Shown here piece by piece: positions 6,100 to 7,125 of a stretch of DNA of 7,125 bases (its first letter is position 1; the number at the start of each line of letters is the position of its first letter). The notes below the pieces were generated by a model. It was not told the origin of the DNA. It saw only the letters and a program-made list of their open reading frames with translations, and did not search any database. Made by a program: the position numbers and the translations under genes. The stretch is from an uncultured Verrucomicrobiales bacterium. Lineage in GTDB: Bacteria; Verrucomicrobiota; Verrucomicrobiia; Verrucomicrobiales; Akkermansiaceae. The DNA lies in NCBI GenBank assembly GCA_937916135.1, contig CALFTQ010000034.1, positions 1 to 7,125 on the forward strand, written 5' to 3'.

Positions 6100-6118
6100 C
6101 CCAGAGTTTGAGTACTGC
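6100..6118 (+). repeat. Left-end fragment of the dispersed repeat
   Basis: CCCAGAGTTTGAGTACTG just after the sulfatase stop matches CCCAAAGTTTGAGTACGG at 7078-7095 at 16 of 18 positions. It looks like a remnant of a left end. It is short enough that chance similarity is possible. Confidence 0.35.
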
Positions 6119-6137
6119 GGGCCTGACCCGGAATATT

Positions 6138-6170
6138 CAAAAGCCACCTTCGTGTTGAAGGTGGCTTTTG
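6138..6170. terminator. Bidirectional terminator between the sulfatase gene and ssrA
   Basis: A perfect 14-bp stem, CAAAAGCCACCTTC with GAAGGTGGCTTTTG, closes a GTGTT loop. T tracts (TTTTG) end both strands because the A and T runs are part of the stem. It lies between convergent genes and ends 5 nt from the tmRNA 3' end, so it probably serves both transcripts. Confidence 0.88.
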
Positions 6171-6174
6171 GTGA

Positions 6175-6533
6175 TGGAGGCGAGGGGAATTGAACCCCTG
6201 TCCTGGACACTGTTGACGCAAGCATCTCCATGTTCAGACGCGGATTGCTGCATCTCGCCGGTGATCCGCTCCGCGTCAGCCTTTCACCATAGCCAGGAAC
6301 CTGTGGATGTCATACCCGGCGCGGTTCCCCCGCCGGGCACCTGCCTACTGAGCTAGGCGCGTCATCCCTAGTAGGCGTCGGGAATCGGCGCAAGGCGCGT
6401 TAGTTACGCAGCCATGGCGTATTCGTTCTTAGAATAGGCACTTAATCTTTTGAGCGGCTTTTAAGGAGGCCAGCCGATCAACCTCCACATGCAGCCGGCG
6501 CCTCGAATGTTCAGTCGAAACCGGGACGCCCCC
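6175..6533 (-). ncRNA. ssrA: Transfer-messenger RNA (tmRNA)
   Basis: On the minus strand the RNA starts GGGGGCGTCCCGGTTTCGAC (6533-6514), a typical tmRNA 5' end. It closes with the T-arm AGGGGTTCAATTCCCCT and acceptor strand CGCCTCC plus discriminator A (6175). Six Watson-Crick pairs and one G-U form the acceptor stem. The CCA tail is not encoded and must be added by nucleotidyltransferase. With SmpB the RNA enters stalled ribosomes, is charged with alanine, and supplies a tag frame that marks the protein for proteolysis. The 359-nt length is normal for a one-piece tmRNA, so there is no permuted gene. It lies downstream of tRNA-Arg on the same strand but beyond a strong terminator. Its own promoter is unclear: TAATAC near 6556-6561 is a weak -10 candidate that would leave a leader for RNase P to remove. 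Confidence 0.96.
6404..6439 (-). other. ssrA: tmRNA tag-peptide reading frame (AYSKNEYAMAA)
   Basis: Read on the minus strand, the resume codon GCC (6439-6437) opens an 11-codon frame, AYSKNEYAMAA, followed by TAA (6406-6404) and then a second in-line TAA one nucleotide later (TAACTAA). The preceding UUAAGU places an A four nucleotides before the resume codon, as in E. coli tmRNA. The C-terminal AMAA fits the ClpXP/ClpAP degron pattern, usually ALAA. Confidence 0.85.
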
Positions 6534-6567
6534 ATGTCTTTTTTCTTCTCTACGGGTATTAGAGGAC

Positions 6568-6604
6568 AAAAAAGCCGGTTTCGTTGAATCGAACCGGCAT
6601 TTTT
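6568..6604 (-). terminator. Terminator of tRNA-Arg
   Basis: On the minus strand, GCCGGTTCG pairs with CGAAACCGGC around an ATTCAA loop with one bulged base, followed by six Ts. An A tract on the other side extends the pairing. It separates tRNA-Arg from ssrA and could also act in the plus direction. Confidence 0.85.
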
Positions 6605-6623
6605 GCTAATTCCTTATGAGAAA

Positions 6624-6697
6624 CACGCCCGTGGGGATTCGAACCTCAAACCTTCTGATCCGTAGTCAGATGCTCTATCCAATTGAGCTACGGGCGC
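6624..6697 (-). tRNA. tRNA-Arg(ACG): tRNA-Arg, anticodon ACG
   Basis: A 74-nt cloverleaf can be folded on the minus strand. The acceptor stem is GCGCCCG with CGGGCGT, including a terminal G1-U72 wobble. The D stem is GCTC/GAGC, and the anticodon stem TCTGA/TCAGA carries the loop CTACGGA. The anticodon ACG (6663-6661) reads CGN arginine codons once A34 is deaminated to inosine by TadA. The T loop TTCGAAT is standard, but the T stem holds an A-C mismatch (TGAGG against CCCCA). The discriminator is G and CCA is not encoded. Confidence 0.95.
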
Positions 6698-6739
6698 TTT
6701 TTCCTTTTCAGGAACCGCACTTAGCGTTGCGGTGACCGC

Positions 6740-6800
6740 AGTATACATGAATCTTTTCCGTAGGTCAAGACAAAATTCTAATTTTTTGCGATTTTTTATC
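6740..6800 (-). promoter_or_regulatory. Promoter of tRNA-Arg with UP-like A-tracts
   Basis: On the minus strand TTGACC (6768-6763), 17 bp and TATACT (6745-6740) form a near-consensus promoter. Upstream, two A6 tracts spaced 10 bp apart (within 6782-6797) sit where an UP element for the alpha subunit would lie, as expected for a strong stable-RNA promoter. The precursor leader of about 36 nt contains a small GCGGT/ACCGC hairpin before the RNase P site. Confidence 0.8.
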
Positions 6801-6965
6801 GATTTGTTGCTTCAAGCCTCCGGAATGGAGCTGCATCCTGTGCTCTACCTCGTCAAATCTCAATTTGGAGGGCGGCCGGAAGTGCGAGTAAAATTCCGTC
6901 TCCGGCTATCGCCTGCTCCGTGAAGGTGCCAAGATATGGAATGTTCAGGTGGCGGCCACGTGCTT
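6801..6965. other. Stretch with no recognisable gene
   Basis: Between the tRNA promoter region and repeat copy 4, I see no frame with a believable start, codon pattern or family motif. A plus-strand frame over 6732-6923 begins inside the tRNA promoter region and looks accidental. A minus-strand open stretch ending at TGA near 6842-6844 has no clear start. A GCCGG/CCGGC inverted repeat lies around 6874-6905. Confidence 0.4.
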
Positions 6966-7058
6966 CGTGCTGACACAAAGTTCCATTTTCGAGCAGTGGG
7001 GGGCTTCCAAAATGCTGCTGATATTTCTATTCCTTACAAAGTCTTTGGGGCGCATGTG
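6966..7058 (+). repeat. Dispersed repeat copy 4
   Basis: The core matches copy 2 closely: GGGGGGCTTC, then CCAAAATG, a TGCTGAT block and TTTCTATT, ending with the right terminal repeat CTTTGGGGCGCATGTG (7043-7058). The left part CACAAAGTTC aligns with the left terminal repeat of copy 2, but the 23-bp block found at 1975-1997 is missing. Copies thus fall into a longer and a shorter form. No flanking duplication was found. Confidence 0.68.
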
Positions 7059-7069
7059 GCGTTTTTTTA

Positions 7070-7125
7070 CACGTGTCCCAAAGTTTGAGTACGGAGCTTG
7101 ATAAATGGGAATATGCAGAAGTACG
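7070..7125 (+). repeat. Left end of a further repeat copy, cut by the window edge
   Basis: CACGTGTCCCAAAG (7070-7083) is the best-preserved left terminal repeat in the window, followed by TTTGAGTACGGAGC, which parallels 1963-1976 of copy 2. It starts 11 bp after the right end of copy 4, so the two ends form an inverted pair. The remainder lies beyond the window. Confidence 0.55.

Noticed and set aside
6175..6198. Phage or island attachment site at the ssrA 3' end
   Set aside because: No second copy of the tmRNA 3' sequence and no integrase gene occur in the window.
3849..6221. Long minus-strand frames under the sulfatase (3849-4928, 5010-6221)
   Set aside because: They are antisense to a clear sulfatase with intact motifs and show no protein-family features.
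6732..6923. 63-codon plus-strand frame
   Set aside because: It starts inside the tRNA promoter region, has no ribosome-binding site or promoter, and its composition reflects AT tracts and intergenic DNA.
171..7125. CRISPR array from the repeated intergenic segments
   Set aside because: The copies are kilobases apart, separated by genes, and lack regular spacers or cas genes.

Overview
The window looks like chromosomal DNA of a Verrucomicrobiota bacterium, most likely Akkermansia or a close relative. This is inferred from the moderately high GC content, a secreted sulfatase with a C-terminal sensor/binding-like domain, an autotransporter-type C-terminus, a bacterial SMUG1-type uracil-DNA glycosylase, and gaps filled with a short dispersed repeat. 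No database search was possible, so the taxon is a judgement rather than a result.

Layout from left to right. Bases 1-86 are the end of an outer-membrane or autotransporter-like gene, followed by a strong terminator. A SMUG1-type uracil-DNA glycosylase (+, 307-1041) faces an mntP-type manganese exporter (-, 1223-1786). Then comes a two-gene + strand unit, parA/soj (2133-2897) and comF (2910-3626), separated by 12 nt. A long exported sulfatase (+, 3843-6089) follows. A bidirectional terminator separates it from the minus-strand RNA block: tmRNA (ssrA, 6175-6533), a terminator, and tRNA-Arg(ACG) (6624-6697) with its own promoter. The last 430 bases hold no convincing protein gene.

Two features run through the whole window. 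First, a short repeat family occupies the gaps. It has terminal inverted repeats close to CACRTGTCCCAAAG / CTTTGGGACAYGTG. One copy (1947-2067, 121 bp) is flanked by a perfect 9-bp direct repeat exactly at its ends, so it looks like a MITE-type inserted element. Three other right-end copies, all in the same orientation, lie at 171-240, 3666-3750 and 6966-7058. Loose left ends lie at 6100-6118 and 7070-7125. Second, well-formed sigma70-like promoters (TTGAMA/TTGCAT, 17-18 bp spacer, GG-TANNNT) sit so close to the start codons of the glycosylase, parA and mntP that their mRNAs should have almost no leader. None of the five complete genes has a recognisable Shine-Dalgarno sequence.

The genes do not form one pathway. 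They are housekeeping functions (DNA repair, metal export, chromosome segregation, DNA uptake, trans-translation, tRNA) beside one secreted sulfatase that fits host or environmental sulfated-glycan use.
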